NCBI RefSeq assembly: GCF_014378035.1
Contig: NZ_JACMOM010000163.1
Coordinates: forward strand, 1 to 35,492
DNA from: Aeromicrobium sp.
GTDB taxonomy: Bacteria > Actinomycetota > Actinomycetes > Propionibacteriales > Nocardioidaceae
Direction of reading: 5' to 3'
Length of the DNA stretch: 35,492 nt
Positions 22,323-33,948 of the stretch are shown here, piece by piece. The position numbers and the translations under genes are program-made. Position 1 is the stretch's first letter, and each line of letters begins with the position of its first letter. Under the pieces are notes generated by a model. The model saw nothing but the letters and a program-made list of their open reading frames with translations, was not told the origin of the DNA and searched no databases.

Positions 22323-22925
22323 ATGACCCGTATGACGTCGCCCGGCCGTCCCCGCGACCCCGACCTGGAGCGACGGGTGCACGTGGCGGCCTGCGTCGTC
22401 TACGGCCGCAATGGCTGGGCGGGCTTCAGCATCGACGCCGTCGCGCGGGAGGCCGCCGTCGGCAAGGCGTCCATCTACCTGCGGTGGTCCGACAAGCGTG
22501 AGCTGCTCGTCAACGCCTTGGTCGACACTCTCGTGCAGGTCGGGGACGTCGACACCGGATCGCTGCGCGGTGACCTCATCGCGCTGGCACGGCACCACCT
22601 CGCTTCGTACGTCGGCGACCTCAGGGATGCGGCCCTCCGGATGACGACAGAGGCTCCGTTGACACCTGACCTTCGTGGGCCATGGGAGACGTGGCGCGAG
22701 GCACAGGTCCGGGCGGCGCGGGCCGTCGTGAGGCGCGGCATCGCCCGGGGCGAGATCGCCCACGACTCATCGGTCACGCTGCTGCTCGACGCACTCTTCG
22801 GCGCGGCGTTGATGCACTCTCTGGTCACCCCCGACGACCTGGCCGCCCGTGAAGCCCTCGACGTCCAGGAGTATGCGACGTCGCTGGTCGACTTCGTGCT
22901 GTCGGCCGTGCCTACTTCACCATGA
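22323..22925 (+). CDS. TetR/AcrR-family transcriptional regulator (acyl-CoA gene-linked)
   Basis: A 200-residue regulator. The DNA-binding module is DLERRVHVAACVVYGRNGWAGFSIDAVAREAAVGKASIYLRWSDKRELLVNALV (about 14-67). The C-terminal region (about 80-190) has the TetR_C11-like pattern LRGDLIALARHHLASYV...WREAQVRAARAVVRRGIARGEI. The ATG has a GGAGG ribosome site 7 bases upstream. It is divergent from the thiolase-crotonase gene with a shared promoter and operator, so it likely represses that gene and itself and responds to an acyl-CoA or related ligand. Its 3' end overlaps the convergent cupredoxin gene by 14 bases. Confidence 0.92.
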   Translation: MTRMTSPGRPRDPDLERRVHVAACVVYGRNGWAGFSIDAVAREAAVGKASIYLRWSDKRELLVNALVDTLVQVGDVDTGSLRGDLIALARHHLASYVGDLRDAALRMTTEAPLTPDLRGPWETWREAQVRAARAVVRRGIARGEIAHDSSVTLLLDALFGAALMHSLVTPDDLAAREALDVQEYATSLVDFVLSAVPTSP

Positions 22926-23355
22926 CGGTGGCCGTGTGCTCGTTGATCTCGTCAGTCATCGTGTAGGTTCCTGGCCGGTCGAAGCGGTAGTACTCCGGCA
23001 GGTCCTTCGCCACGCTCATGCCGGGCAGCGTTCCCGCCACGATGCTGTGGACGAGGTCGTCGCCACTCGTGAGCTCCACGACATCGCCCACCTTGATCGT
23101 CACCGTGTCGGGGGTGAAGCCGTTTTCCCGCATCGCCATCGTCGTGGCGGGGTTGTCGGTGATGCCGACCAACACCGGGTTGCCGGCGTCGGTGGAGGGC
23201 GTGTTGGTGGAGGGCGTGTCAGTAGCCCCGCCCTCCTTCGAGGCCGACGAGCCCGCGGCGCCGTCGCTGGACCCTGACGATTCGGAGCCGCTGCAGCCGG
23301 TCAGGGCTGCCAGAGCGGCAACGATCAGGACGGTCGTACGGACGGCTCGTGACAT
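22912..23355 (-). CDS. Cupredoxin-fold lipoprotein
   Basis: A 147-residue exported lipoprotein. The signal peptide MSRAVRTTVLIVAALAALTGCSGSE ends in the lipobox LTGC, so the Cys at about residue 21 is lipidated. A Ser/Thr/Asn/Pro linker with the repeated units TNTPST/DTPST (about 45-57) joins it to a C-terminal cupredoxin domain (about 60-147: NGFTPDTVTIKVGDVVELTSGDDLVHSIVAG ... RFDRPGTYTMTDEINEHTATVMVK). One His (VHSI) and a late His are present, but the Cys of the usual His-Cys-His-Met type 1 copper site is replaced, so blue-copper electron transfer is doubtful. ATG start with TAGCGT exactly 6 bases upstream (minus strand 23362-23367), leaderless. Its partner is unknown. Confidence 0.88.
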   Translation of the reverse strand: MSRAVRTTVLIVAALAALTGCSGSESSGSSDGAAGSSASKEGGATDTPSTNTPSTDAGNPVLVGITDNPATTMAMRENGFTPDTVTIKVGDVVELTSGDDLVHSIVAGTLPGMSVAKDLPEYYRFDRPGTYTMTDEINEHTATVMVK

Positions 23356-23361
23356 GCGTCC

Positions 23362-23367
23362 ACGCTA
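23362..23367 (-). promoter_or_regulatory. -10 box for leaderless cupredoxin gene
   Basis: TAGCGT on the minus strand, 6 bases before the ATG at 23355. No ribosome site is present. Confidence 0.5.
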
Positions 23368-23445
23368 GGGCCCTTCGAACGTACGCGGAAGCACCACGTC
23401 GGATGAGGCAGAGACCCACCCTCGGAACCGCCGCACGAGGCCTGC

Positions 23446-24441
23446 CTACCAGCGCGGGTGGATGGCCTCGCGCAGGTCGCGGTCGTAGATGGTGTGCACC
23501 GTCGCGTCGAAGGTGTCGGGAAGCTCGACCGTTGCGGCCCCGGCATTCGACCGGACCTGAGCCACGTTGCGGGCGCCGGGGATGACTGCCGAGACGCCAT
23601 CCTGGGCGAGGATCCACGCGATGGCTGCCTGCGCCGGACGGACGCCCTCGGGCACCGCAGCCGCAAACTCCTGCGCTGCGCGCACCCCGGTGTCGTAGTC
23701 GACGCCGGAGAAGGTCTCACCCACGTCGAACGCCTCGCCCGACCGGTTGTAGGTGCGATGGTCATCGGACGCGAACGTCGTCTCAGACGTGTAGCGGCCC
23801 GACAGCAGCCCTGACGCCAGCGGCACGCGCGCGATGACGCCGACGCCGGCTTCCCGTGCCGCCGGCAGCACCTCGTCGAGGGGCTTGAGCCGAAAGGCGT
23901 TGAGGATGATCTGGACGCTGGCCACGTGAGGACGCGCGATGGCCGTCAGCGCCTCGGCGACGGTCTCGACACTGACTCCGTAGGCGGCCATCACGCCTTC
24001 CTGCACGAGGGTGTCGAGAGCGTCGAACACCGTGTCGTCCGAATACACCAGCGTGGGCGGGCAGTGCAGCTGCACGAGGTCGAGCGTGTCGACACCGAGA
24101 TTGGTGCGGGAGCGGTCGGTCCAGGCGCGGAAGTTGTCGAGGGTGAAGTGCACCGGATCCTGCTCGGCACGCCGGCCCATCTTGGTGGCGACGAAGATGT
24201 CGCGAGCGGGATCTGCCGCGCGGAACTCGCCGATGAGCTGCTCGCTGCGGCCGTCGCCGTAGACGTCTGCGGTGTCGAAGAACGTGACGCCGCTGTCGGC
24301 CGCAGCACCCAGCACTGCCATGGCCTCGTCGTGGCTGACGTCGCCCCAGTCGGCACCGAGCTGCCAGGTGCCGAGCCCCACCTCAGAGACCTGTCGACCC
24401 GTGCGGCCGAGTGTTCGTGTGCTCATCGTGCGTACGTCCAT
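23446..24441 (-). CDS. Aldo/keto reductase family oxidoreductase
   Basis: A 331-residue NADPH-dependent (beta/alpha)8-barrel enzyme of usual length. Landmarks are LGRTGRQVSEVGLGTWQLG at the start, FFDTADVYGDGRSEQLIGE with catalytic Asp and Tyr, FVATKMGRR with catalytic Lys, LVQLHCPP (His site), and the cofactor-binding C-terminus SAVIPGARNVAQVRSNAGA. It resembles the YghZ/potassium-channel-beta-subunit-like group. The start at ATG 24441 has AAGGAG 7 bases upstream, so an upstream in-frame GTG or ATG is less likely. TAGGCT (24473-24478, minus strand) is the promoter box, shared with the divergent SRPBCC gene. The physiological substrate is unknown. Confidence 0.93.
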   Translation of the reverse strand: MDVRTMSTRTLGRTGRQVSEVGLGTWQLGADWGDVSHDEAMAVLGAAADSGVTFFDTADVYGDGRSEQLIGEFRAADPARDIFVATKMGRRAEQDPVHFTLDNFRAWTDRSRTNLGVDTLDLVQLHCPPTLVYSDDTVFDALDTLVQEGVMAAYGVSVETVAEALTAIARPHVASVQIILNAFRLKPLDEVLPAAREAGVGVIARVPLASGLLSGRYTSETTFASDDHRTYNRSGEAFDVGETFSGVDYDTGVRAAQEFAAAVPEGVRPAQAAIAWILAQDGVSAVIPGARNVAQVRSNAGAATVELPDTFDATVHTIYDRDLREAIHPRW

Positions 24442-24472
24442 GCTGGTTCTCCTTGGTGGCATCCGACCACCC

Positions 24473-24482
24473 AGCCTAGGCT
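24473..24482. promoter_or_regulatory. Symmetric bidirectional -10 box AGCCTAGGCT
   Basis: This 10-bp palindrome reads TAGGCT on both strands. On the plus strand (24477-24482) it stands 6 bases before the ATG of the SRPBCC gene, which would be leaderless. On the minus strand (24473-24478) it gives the aldo/keto reductase mRNA a leader of about 25 bases with an AAGGAG ribosome site. Confidence 0.55.
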
Positions 24483-24488
24483 CCTGCC

Positions 24489-25040
24489 ATGACTGTGCAC
24501 CCGATGGCTTCGCGCTCGGTGGCTCCGACGGATGCAGAGCAGGCGGTACCGCGGGCGGGCGACGACATCGTGCCCGGCGCCACCGTCGTGATGAATCGTG
24601 CGTTCACGCTCGAGGCGGCCCGTGAGCAGGTCTGGCCGTGGTTCGTCCAGCTCGGCAAGCAGCGCGCCGGGTGGTACCTCCCCCGGGTGGTCGAACGGCT
24701 CGTCCCGGCCGGACGCCGCTCCCTGCGACACATCGACCGCGAGCTGCAGCGCCTCTCGGTCGGCGACGTGATCCCCGACTGGGGTGGCAAGGACGCGACC
24801 TTCGAGGTTGCCATTCTCGACTCACCGTCGACCCTCGTGCACCTCAGCACGCGAGGCCGGACGCACCTGTCGTGGGCGATCACCCTGACCGGGCTGTCGG
24901 GCGGCACCACCCGCGTCCATCTGCGCCTGCGCATGGACAACATCAAGCACGAACGCCTCGCCGCCCTGGGCGGCGGATTCGTGGACTGGCTGACCATCGT
25001 CGGCCTCGCCGCCGGGTTGAACGAACGCCTGGACGCTTGA
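24489..25040 (+). CDS. SRPBCC family (START/Bet v1-like) protein
   Basis: A 183-residue single-domain ligand-binding protein. The pattern VVMNRAFTLEAAREQVWPWFVQLGKQRAGWYLPRVVERLVPAGRRS is the usual start of an actinobacterial SRPBCC subgroup. Strands RLSVGDVIPDWGGKDATFEVAILD and LVHLSTRGRTHLSWAITLTGL follow, then a long C-terminal helix region. Such proteins bind hydrophobic ligands or act as polyketide cyclase-like enzymes; no specific catalytic residue is visible. ATG at 24489 is set by the TAGGCT box 6 bases upstream and the lack of a ribosome site. A long inverted repeat lies just after its stop. Confidence 0.85.
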   Translation: MTVHPMASRSVAPTDAEQAVPRAGDDIVPGATVVMNRAFTLEAAREQVWPWFVQLGKQRAGWYLPRVVERLVPAGRRSLRHIDRELQRLSVGDVIPDWGGKDATFEVAILDSPSTLVHLSTRGRTHLSWAITLTGLSGGTTRVHLRLRMDNIKHERLAALGGGFVDWLTIVGLAAGLNERLDA

Positions 25041-25053
25041 CCCGAACGGCCTT

Positions 25054-25116
25054 CCAGGTTTGAAGGGTTCCCGTTCACCTGACGGACCGGCGTGCACGTC
25101 AACCTTTCAAATCTGG
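25054..25116 (+). terminator. Long inverted repeat after the SRPBCC gene (probable terminator hairpin)
   Basis: CCAGGTTTGAAGGGTT (25054-25069) and AACCTTTCAAATCTGG (25101-25116) pair over 16 positions around a 31-base loop. Both non-Watson-Crick positions are G:U when read as plus-strand RNA but A:C in the minus-strand RNA, so the stem favours the plus transcript. It starts 14 bases after the SRPBCC stop and lies against the end of the convergent ABM gene (25119). No U-run follows. Confidence 0.5.
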
Positions 25117-25118
25117 GA

Positions 25119-25409
25119 TCAGTCGAGGGGGTTGAGCGGGTGGATGGCCGGAGGGGCGGCGAGCTCGCTGCCGAGCACCGTCAGTGCCTCCTGGATGTGC
25201 GGGGTCTGCATGTGCAGGTCCAGGTCAGACGGCGCGCTCCACTCCTCGACAGTGATGAACGTGCCGGGGGTCGCAGTCGACTCCGACAGGTGGTACGACA
25301 GGCAGCCCTCCTCCTCGCGGGTGGGTGCGACCAGCGCCTTCATGGCCTCGCGGACGGCATCTTCCGAGCCGGGCTTGGCAGTGATGACGGCGACGACGTT
25401 GAGACTCAT
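25119..25409 (-). CDS. Antibiotic biosynthesis monooxygenase (ABM)-domain protein
   Basis: A 96-residue ferredoxin-like dimeric alpha-beta barrel protein: LNVVAVITAKPGSEDAVREAMKALVAPTREEEGCLSYHLSESTATPGTFITVEEWSAPSDLDLHMQTPHIQEAL. The Glu-Glu-Trp (VEEW) strand and following H-x(n)-H pattern are typical of YgiN/quinol monooxygenase-like proteins. Many members act on quinones or reactive aldehydes; the substrate is not evident. ATG with a GGAGGAACC ribosome site is clear, so longer readings upstream into the riboswitch region are rejected. It diverges from the thi operon; the 230-bp gap holds its promoter and the TPP riboswitch. Confidence 0.9.
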   Translation of the reverse strand: MSLNVVAVITAKPGSEDAVREAMKALVAPTREEEGCLSYHLSESTATPGTFITVEEWSAPSDLDLHMQTPHIQEALTVLGSELAAPPAIHPLNPLD

Positions 25410-25526
25410 GGTTCCTCCGCGGGATCGGGCCCTCTCGAGCACGTGTGACTGGGCAAGTCCTGTCACAGTAGGGCGACGCAGGACCAGGCGCTCGCCGGAG
25501 TGCTGAGCCATCCCCGGATCTGGTGC

Positions 25527-25532
25527 TAGGGT
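25527..25532 (+). promoter_or_regulatory. -10 box of the thi operon
   Basis: TAGGGT (25527-25532) would start transcription near 25539, a few bases before the riboswitch aptamer begins. Confidence 0.45.
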
Positions 25533-25541
25533 CGGCGGCAT

Positions 25542-25632
25542 CCACACGGGAGCCCGATGCATCGGGCTGAGAAGGGGCTGAAGCAGCCCCGACCGTCGAA
25601 CCTGCTCCGGGTCATGCCGGCGAAGGAAGTGC
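25542..25632 (+). ncRNA. TPP riboswitch (THI element)
   Basis: The conserved aptamer parts appear in order: ACGGGAGCCC (25546-25555), the CUGAGA box (GGGCTGAGA), a small variable stem GGGGCTGAAGCAGCCCC, GACCGTCGAACCTG, then the pyrophosphate-binding segment TCCGGGTCATGCCGGCGAAGGAAG. CAC at 25543-25545 can pair with GTG at 25629-25631 to close P1. The AAGGAAG inside the 3' side of the aptamer (25623-25629) is also the only ribosome site for thiE, 10 bases before its GTG. TPP binding would therefore hide it and shut off translation. It represses the operon when thiamin pyrophosphate is plentiful. Confidence 0.96.
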
Positions 25633-25639
25633 TTGCGAC

Positions 25640-26251
25640 GTGTTGCCACGTATTCATCTCATCACCCATTTCCCTCACCTCGACGAGGTCGCGCTCCAAC
25701 TCGTGACCGCGGTCGTTGACGTCGGCGTGGACGCGATCCAGGTTCGCGCCAAGGGAGCGACCGACCGCGAGCTGGTGGCGTGGACGCGCGCGGTCGTTAG
25801 CGTCGTTCGCCCCCGGGGAGCGCGCGTGCTCGTCAACGACCGCCTCGACCTTGCCCTCGCTGCGGGAGCTGACGGCGTCCACCTGGGATCGAACGACCTG
25901 CCGGTGGCGGACGCGCGGGCCATGGTTCCGGCCGGTTTCCTGATCGGCGCAACCTGCCGCGATGGTGCGGACGCCGAGCGGGCACGGGCCGACGGTGCGG
26001 ACTATGCCGGGGTCGGCCCGGTGCACGCCTCCACGACGAAGATCGGGCTGCCCGCCCCGATCGGGCTGGGTGCGCTGAGCGCGGCTGCCCTGGCGCTCCC
26101 CACGATCGCCATCGGCGGCATCACCGCCGGCCGGGTCCCGGCCGTCCTGCGCGCCGGAGCCCACGGCGTTGCCGTGGTGGCGGCCGTGTGGCAGGCGCTC
26201 GACCCACCCCGTGCCGCGAAGGAGATCGTCGACCTGGTCCACGCCGCGTGA
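25640..26251 (+). CDS. thiE: Thiamine-phosphate synthase ThiE
   Basis: A 203-residue TIM-barrel protein, the first gene after the TPP riboswitch. ThiE joins HMP-pyrophosphate and thiazole phosphate to thiamine phosphate. Conserved blocks seen: IQVRAKGATDRELVAWTRAV, VLVNDRLDLALAAGADGVHLGSNDLP (Asn-Asp for Mg and pyrophosphate), ADYAGVGPVHASTTKIGLPAPIGLGAL and PTIAIGGITAGRVPAVLRAGAHGVAVVAAVW. The segment equivalent to the usual G-x-S-x-H reads GATCRDG, a small departure. GTG start, because the ribosome site is the aptamer's AAGGAAG. It overlaps thiO by four bases (GTGA). A second ThiE-like protein (TenI) lies further down the operon; this copy keeps the synthase residues better. Confidence 0.92.
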   Translation: MLPRIHLITHFPHLDEVALQLVTAVVDVGVDAIQVRAKGATDRELVAWTRAVVSVVRPRGARVLVNDRLDLALAAGADGVHLGSNDLPVADARAMVPAGFLIGATCRDGADAERARADGADYAGVGPVHASTTKIGLPAPIGLGALSAAALALPTIAIGGITAGRVPAVLRAGAHGVAVVAAVWQALDPPRAAKEIVDLVHAA

Positions 26252-27359
26252 ACGGGTCCGAGGACGGCCAGTCCGTGGTGGTCGTCGGTGGCGGCATCGT
26301 CGGGCTCGCATGCGCCGACGAGCTGGTCCGGGCCGGCCACCGCGTCACCCTCTGCGATCCATCACCCGGCGCGGGCGCGACCTACGCCGCAGCGGGGATG
26401 CTCGCGCCGGGCGGTGAGGCGTGGTTCGGAGAGGAGTCTCTGCTCCGACTCGGGCGGGAGTCCCTGGCGCGGTGGCCCTCTTTCGCTGCGGGCCTGAGCG
26501 AACGCTCGGGCGTGGACGTCGACCTGCGCGCCGACGGGACGCTGCTGGTGGCGGGTGACCGCAGCGACCTCGAAGAAGTCCGACGGACCTGCCGCCTCCT
26601 GTCGCTCGCCGGGGTCCGTGTCGACGAGCTCGACCGGCGCGATCTGAAGGTCAAGGAACCTCGGCTGTCGAGCCGCGTCCTTGGTGGGGCCTTCCTCCCC
26701 GACGACCACCAGGTCAACCCTCGCCGGGTGGTGGCCGCCTTGTTGGCGGTGCTCGGTGATTGCGTCGTGCGGCAACGGGCCGTCCCTACGGAGGACGGCG
26801 TCCTGCTCGAGGACGGAACCCGGTTGCGCGCGGATGTCGTCGTGCTGGCCACCGGGGCCACGGGCTTGCCTCGCGTGCGGCCCGTGCGCGGCGAGATCGT
26901 CCGGGTACGAACCCCTGATGCCCCGACGTGCGTGCTGCGCGCCCGACTGCACGGTGAGCGGGTGTACGTGGTGCCCCGCCATGACGGCGAGCTGGTGATC
27001 GGCGCGACCGAGGAGGAGCACCCCGCGGAGCAGACAGCGCCCATGCCGACCGTGGGCGGTGTGGCGCGGCTCCTGGAGACCGCTCGCGCCCTGGTCCCGG
27101 GGCTCGAGACGGCCCACGTGTTGGAGGTCGTGGCTCGGGACCGGCCTGGAAGCCCCGACAACGGCCCCCTGATCGGCCCCGTGCCCGTCCACGGACCAGC
27201 CCGGCGCCTTCTCGCCGGCGGCCACCACCGCGGCGGTGTGCTGCTGGCTCCGATCACGGCGGCGGCCATCTGCGCCCATGTCGCCGAGCGCGAGGTCCCG
27301 CACGCCGCTCGCGCCTTCCTCCCCAACCGCTTCGACCTTTCGGAAAGAGACGAGGACCA

Positions 27360-27369
<10 letters not shown>
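26248..27369 (+). CDS. thiO: Glycine oxidase ThiO
   Basis: A 373-residue FAD-dependent amine oxidase of the DAO family. It oxidises glycine to iminoacetate (dehydroglycine), the precursor used by ThiG for the thiazole ring in aerobic bacteria. The N-terminal Rossmann site VVVVGGGIVGLACADELVRAGHRVTLCD is clear. AAGMLAPGGEA follows near residue 45, and VRPVRGEIVRVR plus the C-terminal RPGSPDNGPLIGPVPVHG and LAGGHHRGGVLLAP are ThiO blocks. The GTG overlaps the thiE stop (GTGA), and the end overlaps thiS by 10 bases. It sits beside thiS and thiG, as expected for the thiazole branch. Confidence 0.95.
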
Positions 27370-28335
<966 letters not shown>

Positions 28336-28336
<1 letters not shown>

Positions 28337-28907
28337 TGACCCGGCTGCTCCTGCTGACCGACCGCCACCAGCTACCCCCCGGGCGAGACCTCGTCACGAC
28401 CGTGGCCCGGTGCTCGGAGGCCGGGCTCACCGTCGTCGTCCTCCGTGAGCTCGACCTCCCTGAGGACCGACGCACCGAGCTCGCGCTGCTCCTCGCCCAC
28501 CACGTGCGGGTCATCGCGGCTCGTCGCCCGCTGCCCGGGACCCGCGGCGTTCACCTCGCCGCTCACCAGCCGGTCGCGGACGCAGGTGACGCCGGGACGC
28601 TCGGCCGCTCGTGCCACCACGAGGACGAGGTCGAGCGGGCGGTCGCCCAGGGCGCCGACTACGTGACCATCTCCCCCGTCGCCATCAGCGCTTCCAAGCC
28701 GGGCTATGGCCCGCCCATCGGTGTCGCCGGTGTTCGCCGGGCCGTCGCGGTTGCGGGAGACGTGCCGGTGCTTGCCCTGGGCGGGGCCGACGTCGGCAAC
28801 GTCCGCGAGCTGCGCGCCGCGGGGGCGCACGGGCTGGCGGTGATGGGGGTCGTGATGCGGGCCCCGGACCCGGCTGCCGTGATCGAGCAGTTGCTGGTGG
28901 GGACAGC

Positions 28908-28911
<4 letters not shown>
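28336..28911 (+). CDS. tenI: ThiE/TenI-like protein, probable thiazole tautomerase TenI
   Basis: A 191-residue TIM-barrel paralogue of ThiE placed right after thiG. It lacks the Asn-Asp pair and the GVHLG-x-x-D metal site of ThiE (VIAARRPLPGTRGVHLAAHQPV). It keeps GRSCHHEDEVERAVAQGADYV, close to the GRSVH segment of Bacillus TenI that carries the catalytic His. TenI converts the ThiG product to the aromatic thiazole tautomer and does not make thiamine phosphate. The operon position and residue pattern both favour this over a second synthase. It is coupled at both ends (TGATG with thiG, GTGA with thiD). Confidence 0.82.
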
Positions 28912-33096
<4,185 letters not shown>

Positions 33097-33102
33097 CAGC
33101 CC

Positions 33103-33612
33103 CTAGATGAAGAGCATCTGCGCTCCCACGGTCTTCTCGATGAAGTCCGAGGCGCTGATGATGGCTTCAACCTCGTCGTAGAGGTCTTCAGCCTCCAGAT
33201 GTTGCATGTCGGCCGACATCCGGCAGGCCCACAGGTGGCCACCGGAGTCGACGATCTGCTGAAGAAACTCGGGCACCTCGGGCACTCCGACCTCCGCGAT
33301 CGACTTCTTCATCTGGTGCGTGGCCATCGCGGTCATGCCCGGCACCCCTCCAAGTCCCTGCGGCATGTGTGCCGCAGTGTTCCCGAGCATGGTGAACTTC
33401 AGGTCGCCCATCGTCTTCTTGTTGATCATGTCGAAGCCCCAGAACGTGAAGAACAGATGCGTCTCCACTCCCTCGCCGAGCGCGGCGTTGGCCATGATGA
33501 GGCCGGGGTAGGCCATGTCCAGGTTGCCCTTGGAGCAGATGATCGCGAGCTTGCGGCCGCTCTCCTCATCGCCGAAGGACGGAATGATCGGGGCTGTCTC
33601 GGTGGTGGTCAT
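33103..33612 (-). CDS. DsrE/DsrF/DrsH-like sulfur-relay family protein
   Basis: A 169-residue DsrE-fold protein: KLAIICSKGNLDMAYPGLIMANAALGEGVETHLFFTFWGFDMINKK, FTMLGNTAAHMPQGLGGVPGMTAMATHQMKKSIAEVGVPEVPEFLQQIVDSGGHLWACRMSADMQHL. The Cys in LWACRMS (about residue 130) is the conserved persulfide-carrying residue of the DsrE2 group; another Cys lies near residue 26. Such proteins pass sulfane sulfur between rhodanese, TusA and Hdr/Sqr-type systems. The start MTTTETAP is chosen because AGGAG lies 8 bases upstream. It is the last gene of the sulfur operon, 20 bases after the TusE-like gene, and ends 6 bases from the convergent bluB-cobT stop. Confidence 0.9.
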   Translation of the reverse strand: MTTTETAPIIPSFGDEESGRKLAIICSKGNLDMAYPGLIMANAALGEGVETHLFFTFWGFDMINKKTMGDLKFTMLGNTAAHMPQGLGGVPGMTAMATHQMKKSIAEVGVPEVPEFLQQIVDSGGHLWACRMSADMQHLEAEDLYDEVEAIISASDFIEKTVGAQMLFI

Positions 33613-33632
33613 GTCGGTGTCTCCTGTTCGAC

Positions 33633-33947
33633 TCACACGCAACCGCGAGGCTTCGGAAGCCCGGCGATGTAGGCCATCTTCTTGGCCGGCTTCTTGGGAA
33701 ACAGGGTGAAGAGCTGCTTGGTGGGCAGCCCGCCCACGGTGGCCACCCTGCGCAGGGTCGCGGTCTCGCCCTGCTCAGGGAAGTCGCTGCGCAGGAAGCG
33801 GATCGCCTTCCAGTGCTCGTCGCTCATCTCGACACCGATCTGGGCGGCGAGCGCCCGTCCCAGGTCCTCGGTCCACTCGTCGTACTGCGTCATGAACCCC
33901 TCGTCGTCGACGTGGATCTCGTGGCTGTCGATCGTGGTGGTGGGCAT
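33633..33947 (-). CDS. TusE/DsrC-family sulfur carrier protein
   Basis: A 104-residue protein: IHVDDEGFMTQYDEWTEDLGRALAAQIGVEMSDEHWKAIRFLRSDFPEQGETATLRRVATVGGLPTKQLFTLFPKKPAKKMAYIAGLPKPRGCV. The penultimate Cys in the C-terminal arm is the sulfur-bearing residue of DsrC/TusE. The second Cys found 11 residues earlier in dissimilatory DsrC is Ala here, so it is of the single-cysteine type used in sulfur relay and not in DsrAB trisulfide chemistry. The ATG lies one base after the flavoprotein stop, so the two are coupled. Confidence 0.93.
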   Translation of the reverse strand: MPTTTIDSHEIHVDDEGFMTQYDEWTEDLGRALAAQIGVEMSDEHWKAIRFLRSDFPEQGETATLRRVATVGGLPTKQLFTLFPKKPAKKMAYIAGLPKPRGCV

Positions 33948-33948
33948 G

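Noticed and set aside
20306-22501. Long plus-strand open frame of 731 codons opposite the thiolase-crotonase gene
   Set aside because: It mirrors the coding strand, has no recognisable domain and runs through the divergent promoter into TetR.
25410-25649. N-terminal extension of the ABM protein through the riboswitch region
   Set aside because: A strong GGAGG site lies at the shorter ATG, and the extension is antisense to the TPP aptamer.
33097-33102. Terminator between the bluB-cobT and DsrE genes
   Set aside because: The gap is six bases and holds no hairpin; the transcripts must overlap or end within the coding regions.
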